This document shows, in pieces, positions 38,569 to 45,517 of a DNA stretch of 64,000 bases. A program made the translations under genes and the position numbers. The stretch spans positions 372,001 through 436,000 of the forward strand of contig NZ_CP061309.1 in the NCBI RefSeq assembly GCF_018687955.1, read 5' to 3'. Each line of letters starts with the position of its first letter. Positions within the stretch are counted from its first letter, which is position 1. The stretch comes from Polynucleobacter ibericus. Lineage in GTDB: Bacteria; Pseudomonadota; Gammaproteobacteria; Burkholderiales; Burkholderiaceae. The notes beneath the pieces are model-generated. The model searched no databases. It was not told the origin of the DNA and was given only the letters and a program-made list of their open reading frames with translations.

Positions 38569-40477
38569 GAGTAATTCGCTTTTTGAAACCCTTCAGCAGG
38601 ATGTTAAACGGCTACCCGGATTGCCGGGGGTATATCGCTTTTTTGATGAAGCGGGACATATTCTGTATGTAGGCAAAGCTCGCAACCTTAAAAAGCGTGT
38701 TTCTAGTTATTTTCAACGCACCCAGTTATCACCGCGTATTGAGCTGATGGTGGGCAAAATTGCCCGCTATGAGACAACGGTAACACGGACAGAAACTGAA
38801 GCCCTTATTCTAGAGAACAATCTCATTAAAGAGTTGGCTCCACCATTCAATATTCTGTTTCGTGATGACAAGTCATATCCCTATGTCATGTTAACGGGGC
38901 ATCAGTTCCCCAGATTAGCTTCTTACCGTGGGAAAATTGATAAACGTAATCATTACTTTGGACCATTTCCCAATAGCTGGGCGGTGCGGAATAGCGTGCA
39001 GATTCTGCAAAAGGTATTCCGCCTAAGAACCTGTGAGGACTCGGTATTTAAGAATCGCAGTCGTCCCTGTCTATTGCATCAAATTCATCGCTGTAGCGCT
39101 CCTTGTGTTGGTCGTCTGAGTGTTGAACAGTATGGTCAAGATGTGGCTCAAGCCACCCGTTTTCTAGAGGGCGACCATAGTCAAGTTTTATCTGAGCTTG
39201 AAAAAGAAATGCACAAGCATAGCGAATCAATGGAATTTGAGATGGCCGCCGTATTGCGTGATCGCATTGCAGACTTGTCTAGCGTTTTACAGCAGCAATC
39301 GATGGACACGGTTGCTGACGGCGAGGGTGACGTTGACATCATCGCAGTTGCGCAAATGGAGGGTATGGTTTGCGTCAACTTAGCAATGGTACGAGGTGGA
39401 CGTCACTTGGGTGATAGGGCATATTTCCCCAAAGGATTACGCACTATTTCTGGTGAGTTACCGCCTCCTACAGAGATATTAGAAGCCTTTATTGCTCAGC
39501 ATTATTTAGAAGAGCATGCAGATGAGACAAGTACTAATTTAATTCCGCCTGTATTGGTTTTAAATCATGCTTTGCAATCAGCAAGTGATGATCTAACTCA
39601 GTTAAGCGAATCTCCCCCTGAAGATTTGCATGAGCTATTAAATTCACAAGCAGGTAGAAAAATTACTTTCTTACATCAACCTCAGGGGCAAAGACGTCAC
39701 TGGCTTGCAATGGCTGAAGGTAATGCCAAGATTGCTTTAACTAAGCGATTGGTAGAGACTGGTGGTCAGTTAGCAAGAGCGCGCGCATTAGCTGATGTAC
39801 TCAGTCTCGAGCTAGAGAGTCTTGAGCAGTTGCGAATTGAGTGTTTTGATATTAGCCATACTTCAGGTGAAGCAACCCAAGCATCTTGTGTGGTTTACGC
39901 GAAGAATGCAATGCAATCGAGTGAGTACCGACGCTTCAATATCAATGACATTACCCCAGGTGATGATTACGCAGCAATGCGTCAAGTACTACACAGACGT
40001 TACGCTAATTTTCAGGAGCTTCCTGTGGAAAAAATCCCGCAGGTCATTTTGATTGATGGCGGTAAAGGTCAGGTTGAAATGGCAAGGCAAGTGCTCTCTG
40101 AGTTCGGCATGGATATTGGTTTGATTGTCGGTGTAGCCAAGGGTGAGGGCCGAAAGGTTGGGCTGGAGACGATTATTTTTGCGGACGGGCGCGAACCTTT
40201 GGAATTGGGTATCGATAGTGCAGCGCTGCTACTGGTGGCTCAGATACGGGATGAGGCCCATCGCTTTGCCATTACCGGCATGCGGGCTAAACGCGCTAAA
40301 GCAAGGACGATTTCTCGCTTAGAAGAAATTGAGGGTATCGGTGCCAAGCGTCGTCAAAAGTTGCTTGCGCGATTTGGCGGTCTAAAAGGCGTTGCCAATG
40401 CCAGTGTTGAAGAGATTGCCAGTGTGGAGGGTGTCTCTTTAACGCTGGCTGAGCAGATATATCGCCAGCTTCACTAG
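38567..40477 (+). CDS. uvrC: UvrABC system protein C
   Basis: Endonuclease subunit that cuts both sides of a lesion in nucleotide excision repair. A GIY-YIG domain opens the protein ([32 protein letters not shown]), followed by the Cys cluster ([23 protein letters not shown]), a UVR motif, the RNase H-like half ([11 protein letters not shown]) and a tandem helix-hairpin-helix end ([21 protein letters not shown]). Length 636 residues. No LexA box is evident. Its start overlaps that of divergent earP, so its promoter must lie inside earP. Confidence 0.96.
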   Translation: MSNSLFETLQQDVKRLPGLPGVYRFFDEAGHILYVGKARNLKKRVSSYFQRTQLSPRIELMVGKIARYETTVTRTETEALILENNLIKELAPPFNILFRDDKSYPYVMLTGHQFPRLASYRGKIDKRNHYFGPFPNSWAVRNSVQILQKVFRLRTCEDSVFKNRSRPCLLHQIHRCSAPCVGRLSVEQYGQDVAQATRFLEGDHSQVLSELEKEMHKHSESMEFEMAAVLRDRIADLSSVLQQQSMDTVADGEGDVDIIAVAQMEGMVCVNLAMVRGGRHLGDRAYFPKGLRTISGELPPPTEILEAFIAQHYLEEHADETSTNLIPPVLVLNHALQSASDDLTQLSESPPEDLHELLNSQAGRKITFLHQPQGQRRHWLAMAEGNAKIALTKRLVETGGQLARARALADVLSLELESLEQLRIECFDISHTSGEATQASCVVYAKNAMQSSEYRRFNINDITPGDDYAAMRQVLHRRYANFQELPVEKIPQVILIDGGKGQVEMARQVLSEFGMDIGLIVGVAKGEGRKVGLETIIFADGREPLELGIDSAALLLVAQIRDEAHRFAITGMRAKRAKARTISRLEEIEGIGAKRRQKLLARFGGLKGVANASVEEIASVEGVSLTLAEQIYRQLH

Positions 40478-40506
40478 AGCTGCTCTACTTAGTTTATGCT
40501 TAGCAA

Positions 40507-41082
40507 ATGCCCTTCAATCTACCGATCGCCTTAACCTGGTTGCGTGTTGCAGCGATTCCGCTCCTAGTGGTGGTGTTTTATCTTCCAAATTCTTGGCTCA
40601 CTCCATTTGAGAAGAATCTGATTGCGGCAATCATCTTTATTTCTGCCGCCATTACTGATTGGTTAGATGGATTTTTGGCGCGTCGCTTAAAACAAGAATC
40701 GGCGTTTGGACAGTTTTTAGATCCTGTCGCAGACAAACTCATTGTTGCTGCTGCATTGCTAGTTTTATTAAATATGGATCGGGTGCAAGTTTGGGTGGCC
40801 CTCATCATCATTGGTCGAGAAATTACTATTTCAGCTCTGAGGGAGTGGATGGCGTTATTAGGCGCTGGAAAAAGCGTGGCGGTTCACATGGTTGGTAAGC
40901 TCAAAACGACTGCTCAACTCGTAGCAATCCCATTTTTATTGCTCAATGACACATTATTTGGTTGGCTAAATTGCGCGCGATTGGGCACCTGGTTAATTTG
41001 GATTGCCTCTTTTTTAACGCTTTGGTCGATGTTTTATTACATGAAAAAAGCCTTGCCGCAGCTTGCTGGAAAAATCGACTAG
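40507..41082 (+). CDS. pgsA: CDP-diacylglycerol-glycerol-3-phosphate 3-phosphatidyltransferase
   Basis: Makes phosphatidylglycerol phosphate, the precursor of PG and cardiolipin. The CDP-alcohol transferase motif is complete in TDWLDGFLARRLKQESAFGQFLDPVADK. About five membrane segments are seen over 191 residues, and PIALTWLRVAAIPLLVV opens the protein. It follows uvrC by 29 bases, a conserved uvrC-pgsA pair in proteobacteria. Confidence 0.95.
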   Translation: MPFNLPIALTWLRVAAIPLLVVVFYLPNSWLTPFEKNLIAAIIFISAAITDWLDGFLARRLKQESAFGQFLDPVADKLIVAAALLVLLNMDRVQVWVALIIIGREITISALREWMALLGAGKSVAVHMVGKLKTTAQLVAIPFLLLNDTLFGWLNCARLGTWLIWIASFLTLWSMFYYMKKALPQLAGKID

Positions 41083-41198
41083 GCATTACAAAGCCCAGCC
41101 AGTTAAGCTTTTGAGGGCCATTGAATTACAGTAAATTTTAGGTTTTACAAGGAATAATGCTTTCTTGTAGATTGTTTGTTAAACTACTGCCCTGTTAT

Positions 41199-41274
41199 GC
41201 GGGAATAGCTCAGCTGGTAGAGCGATACCTTGCCAAGGTATAGGTCGGGAGTTCGAACCTCCTTTCCCGCTCCA
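41199..41274 (+). tRNA. tRNA-Gly (anticodon GCC)
   Basis: A 76-base cloverleaf with acceptor GCGGGAA/TTCCCGC, D arm GCTC...GAGC, anticodon stem ATACC/GGTAT around TTGCCAA, TTCGAAC in the T loop, and an encoded CCA. A possible promoter is TTTACA at 41144-41149 with TAGATT 18 bases on. Confidence 0.97.
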
Positions 41275-41280
41275 AGTTCG

Positions 41281-41310
41281 ATGGGAAGCCCTCAAAAGCT
41301 TCCCATTTTT
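41281..41310 (+). terminator. Terminator-like hairpin between two tRNA genes
   Basis: ATGGGAAGC pairs with GCTTCCCAT (9 base pairs) around an 8-base loop and is followed by TTTT. It sits in the 49-base spacer between tRNA-Gly and tRNA-Cys. It could be a terminator, a partial attenuator, or a processing stem. Confidence 0.65.
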
Positions 41311-41323
41311 GATTTGGGTATAT

Positions 41324-41397
41324 GGCGCGTTGGCCGAGTGGTTAGGCAGGAGCCTGCAAAGCTTCGTACGGGGGTTCGATTCCCTCACGCGCCTCCA
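41324..41397 (+). tRNA. tRNA-Cys (anticodon GCA)
   Basis: A 74-base cloverleaf with acceptor GGCGCGT/ACGCGCC, anticodon stem GGAGC/GCTTC (one G-T pair) around CTGCAAA, the GGTTCGATTCC T arm, and an encoded CCA. Confidence 0.96.
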
Positions 41398-41407
41398 ACA
41401 ATTTGTC

Positions 41408-41435
41408 TTGACGAATTAGGCGCATCACCTAAAAT
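41408..41435 (+). promoter_or_regulatory. Sigma-70 promoter for the lipoprotein gene
   Basis: TTGACG at 41408-41413 and TAAAAT at 41430-41435 are separated by 16 bases. This is a near-consensus promoter placed between tRNA-Cys and the ATG at 41482. Confidence 0.7.
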
Positions 41436-41481
41436 GCTTTTAAATTAGTTAAGTAAATTTGTTAACCATCTAAAACAAAAA

Positions 41482-41943
41482 ATGATCACTACCAATAATC
41501 TTAAAGTCAGTGCGATAGCACTGTTTTTGTCAGCTTTATTGGGCGCTTGCGCGAGCTCGGGTGATTCTCCATCTGGCTCCCCACAGGAAGTCCAGGAATT
41601 GCAAACCCAGTTACTAGGCGACATGTTGTTACCCCAAGGTGCGCGATTAAACGGTACTGATTCAATCATTATTGGACGTGGCAATGAATGGGTTGGAAGA
41701 GCGGTTGTGAATGCCTTGCAAGGCGCTACCGATGTTTATGCATTCTTCCAGTCTGAATATCCTAAGAATGGTTGGACTACAGTAACAGCGGTTAAAGCAA
41801 AAACCAGTATTTTGGTTTTCACAAAAGCCGATAGAACTGCAACGATTGAAGTAGTGGATGGTTCATTAGGCGGCCCTAAATCAGTCATTATTATTACTTC
41901 ATCACCTAAAAATGCAAATGTAGTTGCTCCTGCACGTAAGTAA
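41482..41943 (+). CDS. Putative lipoprotein, unknown function
   Basis: A 153-residue exported protein whose lipobox LLGAC at residues 19-23 follows a hydrophobic segment (VSAIALFLSALLGAC). The mature part has an even alpha/beta pattern (MLLPQGARLNGTDSIIIGRGNEW, ATDVYAFFQSEYPKNGWTTV, ILVFTKADRTATIEVVDG). The layout resembles small lipoproteins of the BamC-like or DUF4810 kind only in general terms, so I give no family. It ends at a terminator shared with lexA. Confidence 0.75.
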   Translation: MITTNNLKVSAIALFLSALLGACASSGDSPSGSPQEVQELQTQLLGDMLLPQGARLNGTDSIIIGRGNEWVGRAVVNALQGATDVYAFFQSEYPKNGWTTVTAVKAKTSILVFTKADRTATIEVVDGSLGGPKSVIIITSSPKNANVVAPARK

Positions 41944-41980
41944 GGAAATTGCCAATCAGTCTGCTGATTGATGGAAATAA

Positions 41981-42006
41981 AAAAGGCCTCTTGTCAGAGG
42001 CCTTTT
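41981..42006. terminator. Bidirectional intrinsic terminator
   Basis: AAAAGGCCTC pairs with GAGGCCTTTT around TTGTCA, with further A residues on the left. It ends the lipoprotein gene and convergent lexA. Confidence 0.85.
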
Positions 42007-42023
42007 GCTTTAGGGGCTCTAGC

Positions 42024-42743
42024 TTAAAGCCCTTCAGCCCTGATTAAACCAACAGCTTGTCCTTCGACCGCAAAGTTCGGCTGGCGATCATCTACCAAAA
42101 TATTTTTGAAGTCTGGATTTTCGGCTTGTAATTCGATGATCATACCGTTCGCAGTTTTCTTTTGCTGCCAACGCTTCACAGTAACTTCATCATCAAGGCG
42201 AGCAACAACGATGTCTCCATTGCGAACTTCAGTTGTTTTTCTCACAGCCAAATAATCACCATCTAAAATTCCAGCATCGCGCATGCTCATGCCTTTTACT
42301 TTTAATAAGTAATCAGCACCTTTGCTAAACAAGCTTGGGTCAATCGGCACATGTTTCTCAATATGTTCTACAGCCATGATGGGGGAACCAGCGGCAACTC
42401 TTCCAATCAAGGGCAACGTGAGTTGCTGTAATGCACCCGAGGGTAAAGACAGTTGGCGATATTTATTGCTGTTGTGCGATTGATTAAATCGTTGTGGAAT
42501 ACGAATGCCGCGAGAGGTGCCTGGTGTTAATTCGATATAGCCTTTTTTGGCTAGCGCTCGAAGGTGCTCTTCAGCTGCATTGGCGGAAGCGAATCCCAAT
42601 TGCGTGGCAATCTCTGCACGAGTGGGTGGAAGACCACTCTCATCGATGGCCTTGGTAATTAACTCCAAAATTTCATTCTGACGTGGAGTGAGCTTTGGGA
42701 GGGCAGTCAGCTCCTCCGGAAAATCGACTGTGTTTATGTCCAT
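42024..42743 (-). CDS. lexA: SOS repressor LexA
   Basis: Represses DNA-damage genes and cleaves itself with RecA filaments. The winged helix-turn-helix (residues 18-82) has [45 protein letters not shown]. The self-cleavage site is Ala118-Gly119 in RVAAGSP, with Ser153 (GMSM) and Lys190 (VTVKRW) as the catalytic pair. The N-terminus has about 17 extra residues before the usual beginning. Translation may be leaderless, because the -10 box lies about 6 bases before the ATG and a LexA-box-like operator overlaps it. Confidence 0.96.
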   Translation of the reverse strand: MDINTVDFPEELTALPKLTPRQNEILELITKAIDESGLPPTRAEIATQLGFASANAAEEHLRALAKKGYIELTPGTSRGIRIPQRFNQSHNSNKYRQLSLPSGALQQLTLPLIGRVAAGSPIMAVEHIEKHVPIDPSLFSKGADYLLKVKGMSMRDAGILDGDYLAVRKTTEVRNGDIVVARLDDEVTVKRWQQKKTANGMIIELQAENPDFKNILVDDRQPNFAVEGQAVGLIRAEGL

Positions 42744-42762
42744 ACTGGGATTGTATACAGCA
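42743..42762 (-). promoter_or_regulatory. LexA-box-like operator over the lexA -10 box
   Basis: On the lexA strand, CTGTATACAATCCCAG is CTGT-N8-CCAG, one base from the CTGT-N8-ACAG consensus, with a 20-base frame beginning TGCTGTATAC. It covers the -10 box and ends next to the ATG, so bound LexA would block the start of its own gene. Confidence 0.65.
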
Positions 42763-42778
42763 GTATTTGAGATATCAA
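42750..42778 (-). promoter_or_regulatory. lexA promoter
   Basis: On the minus strand, TTGATA (42778-42773) and TACAAT (42755-42750) are separated by 17 bases. The predicted start of transcription falls at or within a base or two of the lexA ATG. Confidence 0.6.
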
Positions 42779-42802
42779 GTTATTTAAGGGGGATAATGGG
42801 GT

Positions 42803-43879
42803 ATGAGTTCACATCAAAATACTCCTGAAACTTCACCCCATATTCTGGTTTTAGGTATGGGCGGCACAATTGCCGGCCTAGCGCCAAGCCCGGCAGATAA
42901 TCCTATGCAATATGAGGCTGGCCAAGTGGAAGTTGCCTCTTTGTTAGCTCATATTCAATCTGCCGTACCCGAGAGTATTCAGCTGGTTTCCAGCCAGGTA
43001 GCGAATATCAATAGCCGCAACCTCACGGAGCCCTTGCTGACCCTTTTAGGCGAAGCTGTGAGAGAAGCCCTTGCTAATACCTTGGTTAGGGGCGTAGTGA
43101 TCACTCACGGAACAGACACTCTGGAAGAGACGGGGGTCTTTCTGCAATTGACTTGTGGCAAATATGCTCAAGATTTAGGCAAAAGAGTGATCTTGACTGG
43201 CTCGATGTTGCCCGCTAATGCGCCTAAGGCCGATGGACCATCCAACTTGTTGGATGCCATTCGCTGGGCCTCAACCCCAATTGATAACTGCCCTGGCGGT
43301 ATTTATGCCGTAATGGATGGCAGGGGTTGTTTGGCTATGGATCTTGCAAAACGGCACGGTAGCGCCCTGAATGCCCCCATTCAGGACTCACCTAGTAGTT
43401 CGGTTGGACTCATTAACCCATCCTGGCTATACGGCGTAAAGGCGGTTCAGGCCCTCTGGACTGAGGATTTGCCGATTCCAAAGGAAAACGAATGGCCATG
43501 GGTGGAAATTTTGACTAGTCATGCTGGTGCTCGTTCAGAGACCATTACCCATTGGCTGAATTCCAAGGTAAAGGGTCTGGTTCTTGCTGGTACTGGGATG
43601 GGGAGCATTCACGATGCCTGGAAGGATTCTCTGATTGCTGCGGTAAAGCATGGAATTGCTTTGGTGCGAACCACCAGAACTGGGGCTGGCGAAACCATGC
43701 CTAATCTTCCTGAAAAGGATATGGTTGGATGTTTGGCATCAGGCAGTCTGACAGCTCCCAGGGCCAGAATTGCTCTTCAGTTATCTCTCAATGCTGAAAA
43801 ACAAGCCCAAGCAGCAGGTAAATCCCTGACTTGGCAGGATTTTTTTGCTAGAATAGCGGTCTTGCCTGTAATTCGGTAA
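42803..43879 (+). CDS. L-asparaginase-family amidohydrolase
   Basis: A cytoplasmic type I/II-like asparaginase of 358 residues that releases ammonia from asparagine. The first catalytic motif is GMGGTIAG, with Thr22, and the second is VITHGTDTLEETG. VILTGSMLPANAPKADGPSNL and GLVLAGTGMGSIHD are also conserved. No signal peptide is seen. It is divergent from lexA with 59 bases between starts; GATAAT lies 5 bases before its ATG and may be its -10 box. Confidence 0.9.
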   Translation: MSSHQNTPETSPHILVLGMGGTIAGLAPSPADNPMQYEAGQVEVASLLAHIQSAVPESIQLVSSQVANINSRNLTEPLLTLLGEAVREALANTLVRGVVITHGTDTLEETGVFLQLTCGKYAQDLGKRVILTGSMLPANAPKADGPSNLLDAIRWASTPIDNCPGGIYAVMDGRGCLAMDLAKRHGSALNAPIQDSPSSSVGLINPSWLYGVKAVQALWTEDLPIPKENEWPWVEILTSHAGARSETITHWLNSKVKGLVLAGTGMGSIHDAWKDSLIAAVKHGIALVRTTRTGAGETMPNLPEKDMVGCLASGSLTAPRARIALQLSLNAEKQAQAAGKSLTWQDFFARIAVLPVIR

Positions 43880-43941
43880 GCGCTGAAAAGCGGCTGTAAA
43901 AGTGTTGTAAGTTTTACCTACAATTTGTTACTACCTTGTCA

Positions 43942-43990
43942 CACTGGCGCTGGGTTCACAACCATCAGAACTTAGCAAGACGCCCAGGTG
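43942..43990 (+). promoter_or_regulatory. Structured leader before rpsF (possible S6:S18 autoregulatory RNA)
   Basis: In the 134 bases before rpsF, CACTGGCG pairs with CGCCCAGGTG through two single-base bulges, and an inner GGTT/AACC hairpin lies inside. Leaders of rpsF operons that bind the S6-S18 complex are known in many bacteria, and position fits, but I could not match the consensus in detail. An AAGGAG ribosome-binding site follows at 44002-44007. Confidence 0.4.
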
Positions 43991-44013
43991 ACTTAATCCT
44001 TAAGGAGTGTTTG

Positions 44014-44388
44014 ATGCGTCATTATGAAATCGTCTTTATCGTCCATCCGGACCAAAGCGAGCAAGTACCAGCAATGATCGATCGTTACAAAGCTACATTA
44101 GCAGCTGCGGGCGGCAAAATTCATCGCATGGAAGACTGGGGTCGTCGTCAGATGGCTTACATGATCGACAAGCTTGCTAAAGCCCATTACGTTTGCATGA
44201 ATATTGAGTGCGACCAGAAAACCCTGGAAGAGCTCGAGCATGCGTTCAAATTTAACGATGCTGTTTTGCGTCACCTCATCATCAAGACTAAGAAAGCCGA
44301 AACAGAGCCTTCTATCATGATGAAAGAAGTGCAACGTGAAGAAGCACGTAAATCAGCTCAAGCCGACGCTCCTGTAGCGGCAGCCTAA
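44014..44388 (+). CDS. rpsF: 30S ribosomal protein S6
   Basis: The 124-residue platform protein of the small subunit begins [21 protein letters not shown] and has [17 protein letters not shown] and [16 protein letters not shown], all standard. The C-terminal tail is Ala-rich ([12 protein letters not shown]). ATG 44014 with AAGGAG upstream is chosen over a longer frame. It is the first gene of rpsF-priB-rpsR-rplI-dnaB. Confidence 0.97.
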   Translation: MRHYEIVFIVHPDQSEQVPAMIDRYKATLAAAGGKIHRMEDWGRRQMAYMIDKLAKAHYVCMNIECDQKTLEELEHAFKFNDAVLRHLIIKTKKAETEPSIMMKEVQREEARKSAQADAPVAAA

Positions 44389-44441
44389 GTTAGAAATTTG
44401 AAGAGGAATACACAGACTAGAAAACGTATCAGAGAAGCGGA

Positions 44442-44741
44442 GTGGCGTTGAATCATTTCACCCTAACTGCAATCTTGGTATCTAAAGACGCGATTCGATT
44501 TACACCAGCAGGAATACCGGTGATGCATTGCCAGCTAGAACATAGCGGCCAAGCAAACGAGGTAGGAGTGGCAAGGAAAATTCAGATGAACGTTGAAGCC
44601 ATCACAATCGGTCCGATACAAAAGGATCTAGAGCGAATGGATTTAGGAACTGAGGCAGTGTTTGAAGGATTCTTAGCACCCAAGACTCTACGTAATCAAA
44701 GACTTGTTTTCCATATTACCCATATTCAATTGAAAAATTAA
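44442..44741 (+). CDS. priB: Primosomal replication protein N (PriB)
   Basis: A single-stranded-DNA-binding OB-fold protein that helps restart stalled replication with PriA. The 99-residue sequence has [27 protein letters not shown] and [31 protein letters not shown], matching betaproteobacterial PriB. Translation starts at GTG 44442 or TTG 44448; both are near a GCGGAG ribosome-binding site. It stands between rpsF and rpsR, its normal place. Confidence 0.9.
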   Translation: MALNHFTLTAILVSKDAIRFTPAGIPVMHCQLEHSGQANEVGVARKIQMNVEAITIGPIQKDLERMDLGTEAVFEGFLAPKTLRNQRLVFHITHIQLKN

Positions 44742-44754
44742 AGAGGAAATCATC

Positions 44755-45027
44755 ATGGCGTTTGGAAAGAAACCCGATTTCAAAAAGAAACCAGCTCAGA
44801 ACCCATTGTTCAAGCGTAAGCGTTATTGCCGTTTCACTGTTGCTGGCGTAGAACAGATTGACTACAAAGATGTAGATACATTGAAGGACTTCATTGGCGA
44901 AAACGCTAAGATCACTCCTGCTCGTTTGACAGGCACAAAAGCTAAATACCAGCGTCAGTTGGACACTGCTATTAAGCGTGCTCGTTACTTGGCTTTGTTG
45001 CCATTCTCCGATCAACACAAGAAATAA
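44755..45027 (+). CDS. rpsR: 30S ribosomal protein S18
   Basis: A 90-residue partner of S6 on the 30S platform. RRY-type RNA-binding residues lie in [20 protein letters not shown], and [17 protein letters not shown] and [16 protein letters not shown] are diagnostic. An AAAGAGGAAAT ribosome-binding site precedes the ATG. Confidence 0.97.
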   Translation: MAFGKKPDFKKKPAQNPLFKRKRYCRFTVAGVEQIDYKDVDTLKDFIGENAKITPARLTGTKAKYQRQLDTAIKRARYLALLPFSDQHKK

Positions 45028-45040
45028 TTAGGAGCCCTCA

Positions 45041-45493
45041 ATGCAAATCATTCTTTTAGAAAAAGTAACAAACCTGGGCAACCTCGGCGACATCGTGCGC
45101 GTTAAAGACGGTTTCGCTCGTAACTTCTTAATTCCACAACGTAAAGCTCGTCGTGCGACTGAAGCAGCTATTGCTGACTTTGCAGTACGTCGTGCTGAGT
45201 TAGAGAAATTGGCTGCTGAGAAATTGGCTGCTGCTGAAGCTGTTGGCATCAAGCTCAAGGACTTGGTTCTTGAAATTGGTCAAAAAGCAGGTGTTGACGG
45301 TCGTTTGTTTGGTTCTGTAACCAACCATGACATCGCTGATGCTTTGAAAGCTAAAGGCTTCACAATTGAGAAGTCTTCAGTTCGCATGCCTACTGGCCCA
45401 TTGAAAATGGTTGGTGATCACCCTGTAGCGGTTGCTGTTCATACCGACGTAGTTGCAGACATCACTATTCGTGTAGTTGGCGAGCAAGCTTAA
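45041..45493 (+). CDS. rplI: 50S ribosomal protein L9
   Basis: A 150-residue large-subunit protein: [36 protein letters not shown] is the signature N-terminal domain, followed by a long helix ([26 protein letters not shown]) and a C-terminal domain ([17 protein letters not shown]). It lies 13 bases after rpsR and 24 before dnaB. Confidence 0.97.
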   Translation: MQIILLEKVTNLGNLGDIVRVKDGFARNFLIPQRKARRATEAAIADFAVRRAELEKLAAEKLAAAEAVGIKLKDLVLEIGQKAGVDGRLFGSVTNHDIADALKAKGFTIEKSSVRMPTGPLKMVGDHPVAVAVHTDVVADITIRVVGEQA

Positions 45494-45517
45494 GTTTTAG
45501 AACTGTAAATAAGCCAC

